A stretch of DNA of 64,000 nucleotides. It comes from Fulvivirga sp. M361 (GTDB lineage Bacteria > Bacteroidota > Bacteroidia > Cytophagales > Cyclobacteriaceae). Where the stretch lies: NCBI RefSeq assembly GCF_007097395.1, contig NZ_VKDC01000008.1, forward strand, positions 1 to 64,000, written 5' to 3'. A program made the position numbers and the translations under genes. This document shows positions 28,630-38,180 of the stretch, piece after piece. The notes beneath the pieces were generated by a model. The model made no database searches and was not told the origin of the DNA. It was given only the letters and a program-made list of their open reading frames with translations. How positions within the stretch are numbered: the first letter of the stretch is position 1; each line of letters begins with the position of its first letter.

Positions 28630-31347
28630 TCAGCTATTTGTTTTAAACCTCCTGAGCTGATACGTGAAGGAGAACATCCAGTATTGTTCCAGTACCAATG
28701 ATCTTGTTTCTCCCAGGTAAGCAGAAGTTACCTGCTGCGTGATACTTTGGTTTTGTCCAAGGATATCAAATACTCTTATCGTTAGCTCTCCCCTGTCATT
28801 TTTAAGGAATTTCTTCGCCACACTGGCATTCCACAAGGCATAATCCGTATCAAATTCCTCTGAGATACCTCTGTAGATCTGATAATTTATATCACTGCGA
28901 AAAACAAATCCCTTGAACAGGATCAGGTTCAGTTTCCCTGATATTGTCTGGGTAGTATACCGGTTATTACTATTGGAGCGTACTGTATTCTCTACACGAT
29001 TTAAACTCGTGCCATAGGACAAGTTGAAATCCACATTTTGACTTATATTACTTGCCATGACAAGGCGAGCATTCCCGTTGTACGTTTCTGAAATGTTTTC
29101 AAGCCCGTTAACAATGCCCGGGGACCGAATAAAACCAACACCGATATCAGCACTCATATTGAGTTTTAAAGGCGCAATTACAAAGCTGTAGGTAGTATTA
29201 TTTTGTAAATTCCAATATCCATCTATGTTCAGAGGTTGTGAGATCTGGCCTCCCCTGGGTAACACTATATCACCAGTGATCACCGAATCTGAAGATGCTG
29301 TGAAAGTGGCATTTGTAATAAAATCCGAGGTATTACTTATTCTGATAAAATTGGATAAAGACCTGTTTTTATCAACATTTGTACGTCTTAGCCGAGCAAA
29401 TAGCTGATGTGTATAGCTTTGTTCCAGATCAGCATTACCGACGGAATAAAACAGGGGATTACTGTTGTCCACCACTTGTTGTAATTGATTGGATGAAGGT
29501 GTACCTACCTGGGTATTGTATCTTACAAACAGGTTTGTATTATCTCCAAGTTGCATTCTGGTTGAGACGGATGGTAGTAGCTTAACAAACGAATTAGATG
29601 TTTTATCCAAGGTTGGAAAGACCTGCTCATTATCCAGAGTGGCATATTGTAAGGCAAGTTCAACAGAATAAAATTGACTAAAAGTCCGTTTTCCCAGGTT
29701 AACGGAAGGGCGATGAACGGTGAGTGTACTGTTAAACCTATTCGAAAGATCTTCACGTTCCTGAAATTCATCTCCTACTGCAGTAGTCTCAAGTGTAATA
29801 ATATCAGAAGTACGATCACTTTGCTCCAGAACATAACTAAACTGAAGTTGTGAGCTTGAACCCACCGGCTCGATATATGTCAGTTCACTCCGGTATGTAT
29901 GATTATCAATTTCACTCAGATAAAGGAAGGATGAATCCGATGCGAGGTCTTGAAATGTATTTTCTCTGTCAGAATCACTTATAGTAGACCTTACATTAAA
30001 AAGTAGCGAACGCCCCAGTTTTTCAAATTTATGCCTGAAAAGCAAATCACCATTCAGCCTGACCCCTGAATTATCGCCTGAATAGTTGTTTTGCGTTTGA
30101 TTCAAAAGTTGACCGCCAAGAGTAGTTTGCCCATTTGTAATGTCCAGAGACTCATTATCCTGGATAGTAGCTGAAGGGGTAAAAACCATTGAGTTTTGCT
30201 CGTCAAAGTTATATTCAAGCCGCGCATTGAACCTGTGATTTTTGTTAACAGAGTTTGACACCGAGTTTTCGGTGTAAAATTGGCTGCCCTGACCCAAAAA
30301 TGTTTCCCTGTCACTATCCGTCTCATTATCCAATTCTGCCCGATCATAGAAATAACTGGATTCAAGCTTCCATTTGTCTTTTTTCTGATTGGAGTAGTTA
30401 AGCCCGAAACTCTCTGTCTGCGTAATCCCTATGGGAACCTCTGCCCCTCCTCCCAGAAATCGATTTCCACCCCTTCGGCCCGAACGTACTCCGGTAATAT
30501 CACTGTCTGAAAAATTCTTTTTGTTAATGTTATTTGACATTCCCAACACGCTCAATTGTCTATCATTTTTAAAGTCATTGATGTTTCCTTCTAACAGGTA
30601 TCGACTGTCAGTCCCTATACCGGAATAAAACTTCCCAAACTGGCCGGACCGCTTGTCTTCTTTGGTCACCACATTCATGGTTTTCGTAGTATTACCGTCA
30701 TCAAACCCTGTAAACTGTGATCTCTCGCTTTGCTGGTCAAAGACCTCGACCTGGTTGACCACCTCGGCCGGAATGGTATTAAGCGCCAACAAAGGATCCT
30801 GACCAAAAAACCTCTTGCCATCCAGCAACACCTGTTGTACACTTTCACCATTGGCTTCCACACCGGTGTCACTCACCGTAATTCCAGGCATTTTACTCAC
30901 CAGGTCTGCAACCGAGGCATCCGGGTTAGTTGCAAAGGCGTCAGCCCGGTATAGCGTGGTATCTCCTTTTTGTTCTACAGGAATGACCTGCCCTGTGATT
31001 TCCACTTCTTTCAGGATTTTTGTATCCTCTTCCAACCCTATCACACCGATACTCACATCTTGTGTTAGTCTGATTATCTGTGTATGCGGTTTGTAATTTA
31101 CTGTTTGAATTTTTAACCTGTAAAATGCGCGGGAAGCATCCGGAATCAAAAATTCACCATTCACGTCGCTAATCGCAAATCGGGAGGCTGTGGAATCTTT
31201 AATGTTTATGAGCAGGATGTTAGCTCCAACCACGCCTTCTTTCGTTGTTTTATCAACGACCTTTCCATTAAATTTAATGCTTTGTGCATTAGCTGCCTGA
31301 ACCAACAAACTGCCTAATAAAAACAGCAAAAGCTTTTTCATGTACAC
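28630..31347 (-). CDS. TonB-receptor-like outer-membrane beta-barrel protein
   Basis: The 905-residue protein has a signal peptide (after NAQS) and an N-terminal carboxypeptidase-regulatory-like domain (INFNGKVVDKTTKEGVVGANI-type segment, about residues 20-105). A plug-like domain follows (AFATNPDASVADLVSKMPGI, then QQVLLDGKRFFGQDP), and then a large barrel of the OMP_b-brl_3 type. It is a receptor or channel of unknown ligand. A TonB box is not obvious. It follows, after one base, a small Spy/CpxP-like gene on the same strand, so it may need that chaperone for envelope folding. Confidence 0.82.
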   Translation of the reverse strand: MYMKKLLLFLLGSLLVQAANAQSIKFNGKVVDKTTKEGVVGANILLINIKDSTASRFAISDVNGEFLIPDASRAFYRLKIQTVNYKPHTQIIRLTQDVSIGVIGLEEDTKILKEVEITGQVIPVEQKGDTTLYRADAFATNPDASVADLVSKMPGITVSDTGVEANGESVQQVLLDGKRFFGQDPLLALNTIPAEVVNQVEVFDQQSERSQFTGFDDGNTTKTMNVVTKEDKRSGQFGKFYSGIGTDSRYLLEGNINDFKNDRQLSVLGMSNNINKKNFSDSDITGVRSGRRGGNRFLGGGAEVPIGITQTESFGLNYSNQKKDKWKLESSYFYDRAELDNETDSDRETFLGQGSQFYTENSVSNSVNKNHRFNARLEYNFDEQNSMVFTPSATIQDNESLDITNGQTTLGGQLLNQTQNNYSGDNSGVRLNGDLLFRHKFEKLGRSLLFNVRSTISDSDRENTFQDLASDSSFLYLSEIDNHTYRSELTYIEPVGSSSQLQFSYVLEQSDRTSDIITLETTAVGDEFQEREDLSNRFNSTLTVHRPSVNLGKRTFSQFYSVELALQYATLDNEQVFPTLDKTSNSFVKLLPSVSTRMQLGDNTNLFVRYNTQVGTPSSNQLQQVVDNSNPLFYSVGNADLEQSYTHQLFARLRRTNVDKNRSLSNFIRISNTSDFITNATFTASSDSVITGDIVLPRGGQISQPLNIDGYWNLQNNTTYSFVIAPLKLNMSADIGVGFIRSPGIVNGLENISETYNGNARLVMASNISQNVDFNLSYGTSLNRVENTVRSNSNNRYTTQTISGKLNLILFKGFVFRSDINYQIYRGISEEFDTDYALWNASVAKKFLKNDRGELTIRVFDILGQNQSITQQVTSAYLGETRSLVLEQYWMFSFTYQLRRFKTNS

Positions 31348-31348
31348 T

Positions 31349-31777
31349 TTAATTATCCTCTATATTTACCGAATCTTTACTACTGGATTGTACACGTTGC
31401 CGTCTCTGCTTACGCTCGCTTTCTACTATTGAGAGATAGATGTTATATTGATCTTCATCCAACACATCTTTCATCAACAAGTCTTTTTCCTCTCTCAATG
31501 CCTGCATTTTCGGACGCATTTCAGAAAAGCTTCTTGTCCTTCTTGCTTCTTCCAGGGTTTCTTTAAATGTGGCACCAAACTCATCATAAATACCGTTTAA
31601 CAGCAATAGCTGATCTTCCGACAGGTCATCAATTTTGGCAATAACATTTTCTTTCTCCCTTAAGATCATCTCTTCCGGATTGAAATTACCCCTTCTGCCT
31701 CCACCACGGGGCTGAGCCAATGAATACGTCAGGCAACCTAGTACCATGACCAAAAGAATTGTGCGCTTTGTGTTCAT
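31349..31777 (-). CDS. Small periplasmic Spy/CpxP-like protein
   Basis: I chose the ATG at 31777 (MNTKRTILLVMVLGCLTYSLAQ), which starts the signal peptide directly; an upstream ATG at 31795 adds six residues. The mature part is helical, with a Gly/Arg-rich start (PRGGGRRGNFNPEEM) and a repeated Leu/Asp/Glu pattern (LSEDQLLLLNGIYDEFGATF, then LDEDQYNIYLSIVESERKQRR), as in LTxxQ-family periplasmic proteins. That family includes Spy, a folding chaperone. It precedes the outer-membrane barrel gene by one base, so a chaperone role for it is plausible. Confidence 0.6.
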   Translation of the reverse strand: MNTKRTILLVMVLGCLTYSLAQPRGGGRRGNFNPEEMILREKENVIAKIDDLSEDQLLLLNGIYDEFGATFKETLEEARRTRSFSEMRPKMQALREEKDLLMKDVLDEDQYNIYLSIVESERKQRRQRVQSSSKDSVNIEDN

Positions 31778-32007
31778 ACTACTGTTAGACGCCATGTATC
31801 AGAGAAACTTGCGCTTCATTTCCATTTTTTTTCAACTATTTTATTTGCAAATAAATCATCAGCAATTGATCCCTTTCCAAACGGCTGATTCACTGAAATT
31901 TATCAATAAATCACACTTTACATGGGCATAAGGACCAGTAAGCGCTATACCTGGTGTTATTATATTTTTAAGTCATTTTATAGATGACAAACACCCCTTC
32001 AAAGTGC

Positions 32008-32015
32008 TATATTTG
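32008..32015 (+). promoter_or_regulatory. -7 promoter element before copper-related genes
   Basis: TATATTTG fits the TAnnTTTG consensus and lies 21 bases upstream of the start of the small Cys-containing gene. No matching -33 TTG at 19 bases was found, so this is only half a promoter. Confidence 0.45.
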
Positions 32016-32035
32016 CATGGAAGTGATACAATGAT

Positions 32036-32422
32036 TTGAAGCAGGTTTTATCCATCGCGCTACTTTTGGTTTTACTCACCCCAACATTGAGTAAAATCAG
32101 CATTTTGGTTGATTTTAAAATTAACCAAGACTTTATTTACGAGATCTTATGTATCAATAAGCAAAGTGATATCACGGTTTGCGGAGGTCAATGTTACCTG
32201 GCAAAAAAGTTAAACGGGGTGGAAGAAACCGATCAAAAACGAGTACCGCAAGGGATACAGGAAAAATCCGAAATACTTGTATTTGTTAAGCTTGTCAATT
32301 GGTTTTCCGAAGACAGACTTCAAACCGCCTCATCGGTAAAACTTCGAACGTACCGACAATCTCTTTATTCAACTTCTTTTATTAAGAGCATCTTCCATCC
32401 GCCGGAGTTCCCTGTGATTTAA
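32036..32422 (+). CDS. Small exported Cys-motif protein ahead of a copper receptor
   Basis: The only in-frame start before a stop is TTG at 32036, giving 128 residues. It has a hydrophobic N-terminus (QVLSIALLLVLLTPTL) that acts as signal or anchor. A cysteine motif follows at C39, C49 and C53 (LCINKQSDITVCGGQCYLAKKL). Related small proteins with a C-x(n)-CxGxCyL motif are commonly found just upstream of TonB receptors for copper in Bacteroidota. I infer a metal-binding or thiol role in copper handling. It is 102 bases from the receptor gene and reads in the same direction. Confidence 0.6.
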   Translation: MKQVLSIALLLVLLTPTLSKISILVDFKINQDFIYEILCINKQSDITVCGGQCYLAKKLNGVEETDQKRVPQGIQEKSEILVFVKLVNWFSEDRLQTASSVKLRTYRQSLYSTSFIKSIFHPPEFPVI

Positions 32423-32524
32423 TCTGGTTTTGCTCAGGCAAAATATTTTTATGGCTTGTATCAAATACAAGCTCCGTTTCGCCATGCTTATGGCAAACGC
32501 TTCCACCATTAAAAAATCACACGT

Positions 32525-34780
32525 ATGACTTTTAATAAATTTTTAATGTGCCTGCTCATTGTTTGGCTGTGCACTACAACGCTATCCGCTCAAAAGGCCG
32601 GGCATGTAAAACTGCTGGATGAAGTTACCTTCGCACCAATCGTGGGAGCTATATTTCTATATGATACTCAATCCGGCATCTCTAATGAGCAAGGTACTAT
32701 CGAGTTCATTTATACAGAAGGCAGCACTATGAAGTTATCACATGTTAACTATGGCAAATGGCAGTTGGACGATCTTCAGGTAAAGGACATGATCCAACAG
32801 CAACAGCATTATCGTGAGAGCATCCCTCTTCAACTATATCCTGTTACCATTATTGCTGTTAAGTCTAAAGAAATCCCTTCAGACAAACTTCAAATTGATT
32901 ACCAGGACAGGATGGCCCATGATGGCGCCACCTTACTCAATCAGACTCCTGCGATCAACAGTATTCGAAAAAGCGGGAACTATGGGTTTGACCCTGTTTT
33001 TAGAGGTTTTAAATATGACCAGCTCAATATAGTAATGAATGGAGCTCAAAGTGCCACGGCAGCCTGCCCTAACCGTATGGACCCACCCACCAGCCAGATG
33101 GTACCCAATATGACGGACAGGATCGAAATACTTAAAGGCCCGCATGCACTACGCTATGGAGCAGGTTTTGGAGGAACAATAAATTTCGTTTCTTCCAAAC
33201 CACGTTTTTCAGAACAATCTACCACGTATGGAAGGCTGTCCGGGGGGTATGAAAGTAACAGCAATATATTCCGAAGCGAAGCGATAATAGGGTTTAGCGG
33301 CCAAAAATATGACGCAGGAGTTTTTAGTTCCTGGTCGCAGGGAAATGATTATACTGCTGGAAACGACAGTAAGGTACAAGCTGATTTTTCAAGAGGAAGT
33401 TTTGGTGCAAACCTCGGGCTGAGACTGACTGATCGTCAACAACTACAAGTATTAGCCATTTACAACCTGGCCCGGGATGCGGACTTCCCGGCCTTACCCA
33501 TGGACCTGCGCGAAGACGACACCTGGATGTTTAACGCCCGGCATGAAATAAGCATTAATAAAGGCCGCCTTACCTCCTGGAATACCACCGTGTTTGGATC
33601 ATTTGTCGATCACTTAATGAACAATTTTTTAAACCCCCTGGACCCTCGAATGGTCAATGCCGAAACCCTGGCTACTACTTATAATTTCGGTGGACGAACG
33701 GAAGCAAAATGGCAATACAAATACGGTATATTGTTTACAGGTGCCGATCTAAGAGTAGAAGGAGCAGAAGGCACCCGGGTACGTGAATTTTTAATGGGAC
33801 CTAATGCCGGAAATACTTTAGAAGATAATGCCTGGCAAAATGGTCGTATCAGTAAAACAGGACTCTTTGCGGAATACAATTTCAATAAATACGCCTATAG
33901 ATTTGTTTTTTCAGGAAGGCTGGAGCTTAACAACGCCGACATTTCTGACCCCAGGCCGGAGTTCACCCAGATCTATGCGGAAACCCAGGAAACCCGTATA
34001 AACCCCAGTTTCAGTCTCGGGGTCTCACGAGATTTAAAAAAAAATACCGCAATAGGGTTATGGATGGGACGTACCGAGCGTAGTGGAAGCTTAACAGAAC
34101 GTTTTATCAATTATTTCCCCGTAGGACAGGACCCATTCGAGATGTTGGGTAACCCGGACATAAAGCCTGAAACAAATAATCAGGTGGATCTGAATTTCAC
34201 TTGGAGTACAAATAAAACTGCTTTGAACGTTGATGTATTTGCCTCCTACCTTCAGGATTTCATTTCCTCGGTAATTGATACTACCTTAAGTCCGCGCCTG
34301 CCTAATAGTCCGGGTGTTCGTCAATTTGTTAACATTGATGAAGCCTTTAAAACAGGCTTTGAAATAAACTGGACCCAAGACCTTTTAAAAGGTCTGCAAC
34401 ATCAATTAGGGATCGCTTATACTTATGCCCAGGACCTTGAAAGAGATGAGCCTTTACCAGAGATCGCTCCCCTAGATTTCAGATATACTCTTCGAGGTAA
34501 CTACCTAAAAAATAAATTACAGACAGAGCTAATTTTCCGGCATGTATTAGAACAATCGCGAATTGCTACAGAGTTCGGCGAAACGGTTAGTCCTGAGTTT
34601 TCTCTTCTGGACGTAAAAGTATATTACAAGGTATCTGATACTTTCAAATTAAGTACCGGAATAAACAATATTATGGATGAAAATTATTATGAACATCTTA
34701 ACCGTTCGGTAAGGGGGGCAGGTGGCCCTATTTTTGCGCAGGGCAGAAATTTCTTTGCATCTTTTAATCTTAAATTCTAG
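32525..34780 (+). CDS. OprC/NosA-like TonB-dependent copper receptor
   Basis: The 751-residue protein has a signal peptide (after LSAQ). An N-terminal carboxypeptidase-regulatory-like domain is followed by a plug with AACPNRMDPPTSQM (residues about 180-192) and IEILKGPHALRYGAGFGGTINF. A C-terminal 22-strand barrel ends in FASFNLKF. The CPNRMDPPT segment is the signature of TonB-dependent copper receptors. In Pseudomonas OprC the Cys and Met of its CxxxM motif bind copper; here they are C181 and M185. It should import copper across the outer membrane with TonB energy. No copper enzyme gene is adjacent. Confidence 0.85.
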   Translation: MTFNKFLMCLLIVWLCTTTLSAQKAGHVKLLDEVTFAPIVGAIFLYDTQSGISNEQGTIEFIYTEGSTMKLSHVNYGKWQLDDLQVKDMIQQQQHYRESIPLQLYPVTIIAVKSKEIPSDKLQIDYQDRMAHDGATLLNQTPAINSIRKSGNYGFDPVFRGFKYDQLNIVMNGAQSATAACPNRMDPPTSQMVPNMTDRIEILKGPHALRYGAGFGGTINFVSSKPRFSEQSTTYGRLSGGYESNSNIFRSEAIIGFSGQKYDAGVFSSWSQGNDYTAGNDSKVQADFSRGSFGANLGLRLTDRQQLQVLAIYNLARDADFPALPMDLREDDTWMFNARHEISINKGRLTSWNTTVFGSFVDHLMNNFLNPLDPRMVNAETLATTYNFGGRTEAKWQYKYGILFTGADLRVEGAEGTRVREFLMGPNAGNTLEDNAWQNGRISKTGLFAEYNFNKYAYRFVFSGRLELNNADISDPRPEFTQIYAETQETRINPSFSLGVSRDLKKNTAIGLWMGRTERSGSLTERFINYFPVGQDPFEMLGNPDIKPETNNQVDLNFTWSTNKTALNVDVFASYLQDFISSVIDTTLSPRLPNSPGVRQFVNIDEAFKTGFEINWTQDLLKGLQHQLGIAYTYAQDLERDEPLPEIAPLDFRYTLRGNYLKNKLQTELIFRHVLEQSRIATEFGETVSPEFSLLDVKVYYKVSDTFKLSTGINNIMDENYYEHLNRSVRGAGGPIFAQGRNFFASFNLKF

Positions 34781-34834
34781 TGTTACCAGTGAATATTTGT
34801 TGGTTTGCAGGTATTTTATTTTGATAATTGAAAA

Positions 34835-34858
34835 AGGGGATGAACAGATCCATCCCCT
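34835..34858. terminator. Hairpin after the copper receptor
   Basis: AGGGGATG (34835-34842) pairs with CATCCCCT (34851-34858). The A-run lies on the left, so a U-tail is present only in the minus-strand sense. It may still end plus-strand transcripts from the receptor gene, but this is weak. Confidence 0.35.
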
Positions 34859-34929
34859 AAATCCGGATTGACTTATAATTCTGATGTTTTTATCATCAAC
34901 ATGTGATAATATATAATATTTTTGCTCCA

Positions 34930-36117
34930 GTGCATATTCATTTATTTGACGAAAAAACCGTACGCCAAAAGCTACTTCCACTTACGTATACACGTCCGGT
35001 GGCTGAAATCAGGGTGGGCATACTTACCATAGCAGAGAAGTGGCAAAAATGGCTTAAAAAACCTGTGTTTTATCAAACAGAGGAGTATCTTGCCAACGCC
35101 TTCCCCTCTCATAAAACAACTGAAAAGCTCTTTATTAATGGGGCAGTTTGCCCTAATAATGAACTAATTACACAAATAGAGCACCTTCAGGCAGGGCAAG
35201 CTTTATACTATGATAATATACTTATAGCAGGTAAAAATGAAGGTTCGACCGATCTGTCCAGATTAAAAAAAATTGTATTTGAAAGCCATCTCAATATCAT
35301 AGATGAGCGCTGGAAAATATTTAAACTAAATGCTGCGGAGATCAAATCGGATTTTGGTCTTATCACGGCAGGCAGGACATCGGCTGCATTGACTGACCCT
35401 CATACCATTGTTTATGGAAAAGAAAATTTGTTCATCGAGGAAGGAGCCGTGGTAAAGGCAGCTATTATTAATGCAGAAAAAGGACCGGTATACCTGGGAA
35501 AAAACACCCAGGTCCTTGAGGGGGCGATCATCAAAGGCTCATTTGCCCTTTGTGAAGGTTCTACTGTGAATATAGGAGGAAAAATGAGGGGTGACACAAC
35601 TGTCGGCCCCTATTCCAAAGTAGGTGGCGAAGTGAGTAATTCTGTAATTTTTGGCTATTCTAATAAGGGCCACGAAGGCTATCTTGGAAACTCGGTACTT
35701 GGCGAATGGTGTAACTTAGGCGCTGACACGAACACTTCCAACCTTAGAAATGACTACGGCAATGTGAAAGTCTGGAGCTACTTAGACAATGGTTTTCAAG
35801 ATAGTGGTCAGGAGTTCTGCGGCCTGGTAATGGGTGACCATTCTAAATGCGGGATTAACACCATGTTCAATACCGGTACAGTGGTAGGTGTTTCAGCGAA
35901 CATTTTTGGAGCCGGTTTCCCCAGAAACTTTGTCCCTTCTTTTTCCTGGGGAGGGTCCGCCGGGTTCCTTACCTACCGGCTGGATAAGGCGCTCGATGTG
36001 GCCAAAAAAGTGCAGGAACGCAGACGTAAAGATCTCAATAATACAGATCAATCCATTTTAAAAGAGGTATTCAGGCAATCGGCACAATACCGCATTTGGG
36101 AGAAACAGGAGGCATGA
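34930..36117 (+). CDS. GlmU-like putative sugar nucleotidyltransferase
   Basis: Homologues start near HIHLFDEKTVRQKLLPLTYTRP, so I use the GTG at 34930 over an upstream ATG at 34903. The N-terminal half resembles a nucleotidyltransferase (LLPLTYTRPVAEIRVGI, then GKENLFIEEGAVVKAAI). The C-terminal half is a left-handed beta-helix with hexapeptide-like repeats (GGKMRGDTTVGPYSKVGGEV, NSVIFGYSNKGHEGYLGNSV). It probably activates a sugar phosphate, but substrate and reaction are unconfirmed. The stop overlaps the holB start by ATGA. Confidence 0.7.
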   Translation: MHIHLFDEKTVRQKLLPLTYTRPVAEIRVGILTIAEKWQKWLKKPVFYQTEEYLANAFPSHKTTEKLFINGAVCPNNELITQIEHLQAGQALYYDNILIAGKNEGSTDLSRLKKIVFESHLNIIDERWKIFKLNAAEIKSDFGLITAGRTSAALTDPHTIVYGKENLFIEEGAVVKAAIINAEKGPVYLGKNTQVLEGAIIKGSFALCEGSTVNIGGKMRGDTTVGPYSKVGGEVSNSVIFGYSNKGHEGYLGNSVLGEWCNLGADTNTSNLRNDYGNVKVWSYLDNGFQDSGQEFCGLVMGDHSKCGINTMFNTGTVVGVSANIFGAGFPRNFVPSFSWGGSAGFLTYRLDKALDVAKKVQERRRKDLNNTDQSILKEVFRQSAQYRIWEKQEA

Positions 36118-37232
36118 GGTTTAGCGATATCACCGGACTTTCAGACGTAAAAGAGAAGTTGATCAACTCAGTAAAAAATGATCATGTAGCGCACGCACAA
36201 CTATTTTTAGGTAAGGCAGGCAGCCCAAACCTGCCTATGGCGCTGGCCTACGCTGCTTATCTGAACTGTGAGCAGCCGGGAGAAAGCGATGCCTGCGGAA
36301 ACTGTCCGGCCTGCGTGAAAAATCATAAATCCATCCATCCTGACGTACATTTCGTTTTCCCGGTAAGCCCCACAAAAAACATTACCGGTAAAGATGTCAT
36401 TTCCACCAACTTCCTGAAGACATGGCGTGAATTCCTCACCTCTTCCCCTTTTGGCAAACTGGAACAATGGGCAGCACACTATGGAGGAGAAGACAAACAG
36501 GCCAATATTTCAAAAGAGGAAAGCAGGCAGATCATCAAAAACCTGAGCTTAAAAGCCTTTGAAGGGAGGTATAAGGTCATGATCATATGGCTACCTGAAT
36601 ACATGCACCCTTCATCGGCCAATGGCATTCTGAAGATATTAGAGGAGCCGCCGGAAAGAACCATTTTCCTGTTGGTGTCAAACGACGCTGAAAAGCTGCT
36701 GGCCACGATCCTGTCAAGGACACAGATCATTACAATACCTGGTTTTTCGGATGATGAACTGGTCACTATCCTTACTGAAAAACATGAAGTGCCCAAAGAG
36801 CAGGCACAGCGTTTTGCACATCTCGCTGATGGTGATCTGACCCTGGCGCTTAGACTGGTAAATAATGTAGAAGATGATAACCACCAGTGGTTTGCCGCCT
36901 GGATGCGTGACTGTTTTAAAAGAGACTTCACCTCGATGGTACAAAAATCAGACACTTTTCATGGCATGAACAAAGTGGCACAAAAAAGCTTACTGGCCTA
37001 TGGCACTAACATGATGCGAGAAGCACTAATAAGGCAAATGGCACCTGAATTGGTGCGGGTCAACGGCCAGGAAAATCAGTTTATTGAAAACTTTAGTAAA
37101 GTGATAGATGAAGAAAAAGTAAGGGCCATCACACCCCTTTTGAACGAAGCGCAATTTCACCTCGAACGTAACGCAAGCGCCCGCATCACTTTTCTTGACC
37201 TTTCACTACAAATCTCGCGGATCATCAAATGA
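36114..37232 (+). CDS. holB: DNA polymerase III delta-prime subunit
   Basis: I start at the ATG at 36114 because it overlaps the previous stop as ATGA; an upstream ATG at 36096 would give MGETGG. The 372-residue clamp-loader subunit has a degenerate P-loop (FLGKAGSPNLPMAL), a zinc-finger cysteine set (C52, C61, C64, C67 in the ACGNCPACVKNHKSIHPD region) and SRC-like motif LSRTQIITIPGF. It also has the typical ILKILEEPPERTIFLLVSN. It assists loading of the sliding clamp at the replication fork. It overlaps hemC by four bases. Confidence 0.92.
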   Translation: MRFSDITGLSDVKEKLINSVKNDHVAHAQLFLGKAGSPNLPMALAYAAYLNCEQPGESDACGNCPACVKNHKSIHPDVHFVFPVSPTKNITGKDVISTNFLKTWREFLTSSPFGKLEQWAAHYGGEDKQANISKEESRQIIKNLSLKAFEGRYKVMIIWLPEYMHPSSANGILKILEEPPERTIFLLVSNDAEKLLATILSRTQIITIPGFSDDELVTILTEKHEVPKEQAQRFAHLADGDLTLALRLVNNVEDDNHQWFAAWMRDCFKRDFTSMVQKSDTFHGMNKVAQKSLLAYGTNMMREALIRQMAPELVRVNGQENQFIENFSKVIDEEKVRAITPLLNEAQFHLERNASARITFLDLSLQISRIIK

Positions 37233-38155
37233 CAGAACCGATAAAAATAGGCACACGAGGCAGTAAATTAGCTTTATGGCAGGCGCATTATGTAGCTGAC
37301 AAACTAAATGCCACTGGTATTGATACCGAAATTGTCACTATAGAAACTCGTGGTGATAAAATATTGGATGTATCCATCGCCAAAATAGGTAGTAAAGGTG
37401 TGTTCACGGAAGAAATAGAGGACCAGTTGAAAGAGGGAAATATTGATATAGCCGTCCACAGCGCCAAAGACATGCAATCTGAGCTACCGGAAGGGTTCGA
37501 GTTAATTGCTTTCACAGAGCGTGAAAAAGTAAACGACGTACTGGTCAGCGAAAATAGGTCGCTTAGCCTCAACGATCAGGAGCTAATCGTGGGTACTTCC
37601 TCTACACGACGGGTGGCAGTACTCAAGCACCTGTACCCACATGTAAAAACAGTGGCCGTGAGAGGTAACCTACAAACACGCATAGCTAAGATGAAGGAAG
37701 GAGCATGCGACGCATTAATGCTGGCGTATGCCGGAATGTACCGTATGGGATATGGTGACCTGATTGTGGCAGAACTACCCCTGACAGATTTCATCCCTGC
37801 CGTCGGGCAGGGAAGTGTAGCTATAGAATGTGCTTTGGAACTGGCTGAACCAAAAAAAGCAGCTATTACCCATGCACTGAACCACTCCATAACGGCCTCA
37901 CGCCTGAACTGTGAACGTGCTTTTTTACGCGAGCTACAGGGAGGGTGCAGTATCCCTGTTTTTGGATTGGCACATGTTATGGAAGATCAGATCAAGATAG
38001 AAGGCGGTATTATCAACCTGGAAGGTACTGAAGTGATCAGAAAAACCAGGTCCGGAAATATAAAAGACGCTAAACACATAGGCAGTGACCTGGCGAAGGA
38101 AGTGCTGAAAGCCGGAGGGGACAGGATACTGGCGGATATCAAAAGTAAACTTTAA
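37229..38155 (+). CDS. hemC: Hydroxymethylbilane synthase (porphobilinogen deaminase)
   Basis: The 308-residue enzyme of tetrapyrrole synthesis has IGTRGSKLALWQAHYV at the N-terminus, the conserved STRRVAVLKHLYPH and VRGNLQTRIAKM, and the dipyrromethane-cofactor cysteine in LQGGCSIPVFGLA. It converts porphobilinogen to hydroxymethylbilane, the step before the uroporphyrinogen III used for siroheme and heme. It overlaps holB by four bases. Feeding the siroheme branch of the nitrite regulon is plausible but the gene is not near it. Confidence 0.96.
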   Translation: MTEPIKIGTRGSKLALWQAHYVADKLNATGIDTEIVTIETRGDKILDVSIAKIGSKGVFTEEIEDQLKEGNIDIAVHSAKDMQSELPEGFELIAFTEREKVNDVLVSENRSLSLNDQELIVGTSSTRRVAVLKHLYPHVKTVAVRGNLQTRIAKMKEGACDALMLAYAGMYRMGYGDLIVAELPLTDFIPAVGQGSVAIECALELAEPKKAAITHALNHSITASRLNCERAFLRELQGGCSIPVFGLAHVMEDQIKIEGGIINLEGTEVIRKTRSGNIKDAKHIGSDLAKEVLKAGGDRILADIKSKL

Positions 38156-38180
38156 GAACCAACCACCAGACTTAAAAAAT

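Noticed and set aside
34917-34924. TATTTTTG as promoter of the nucleotidyltransferase-like gene
   Set aside because: It lies only six bases before the preferred GTG start, leaving no room for a leader.
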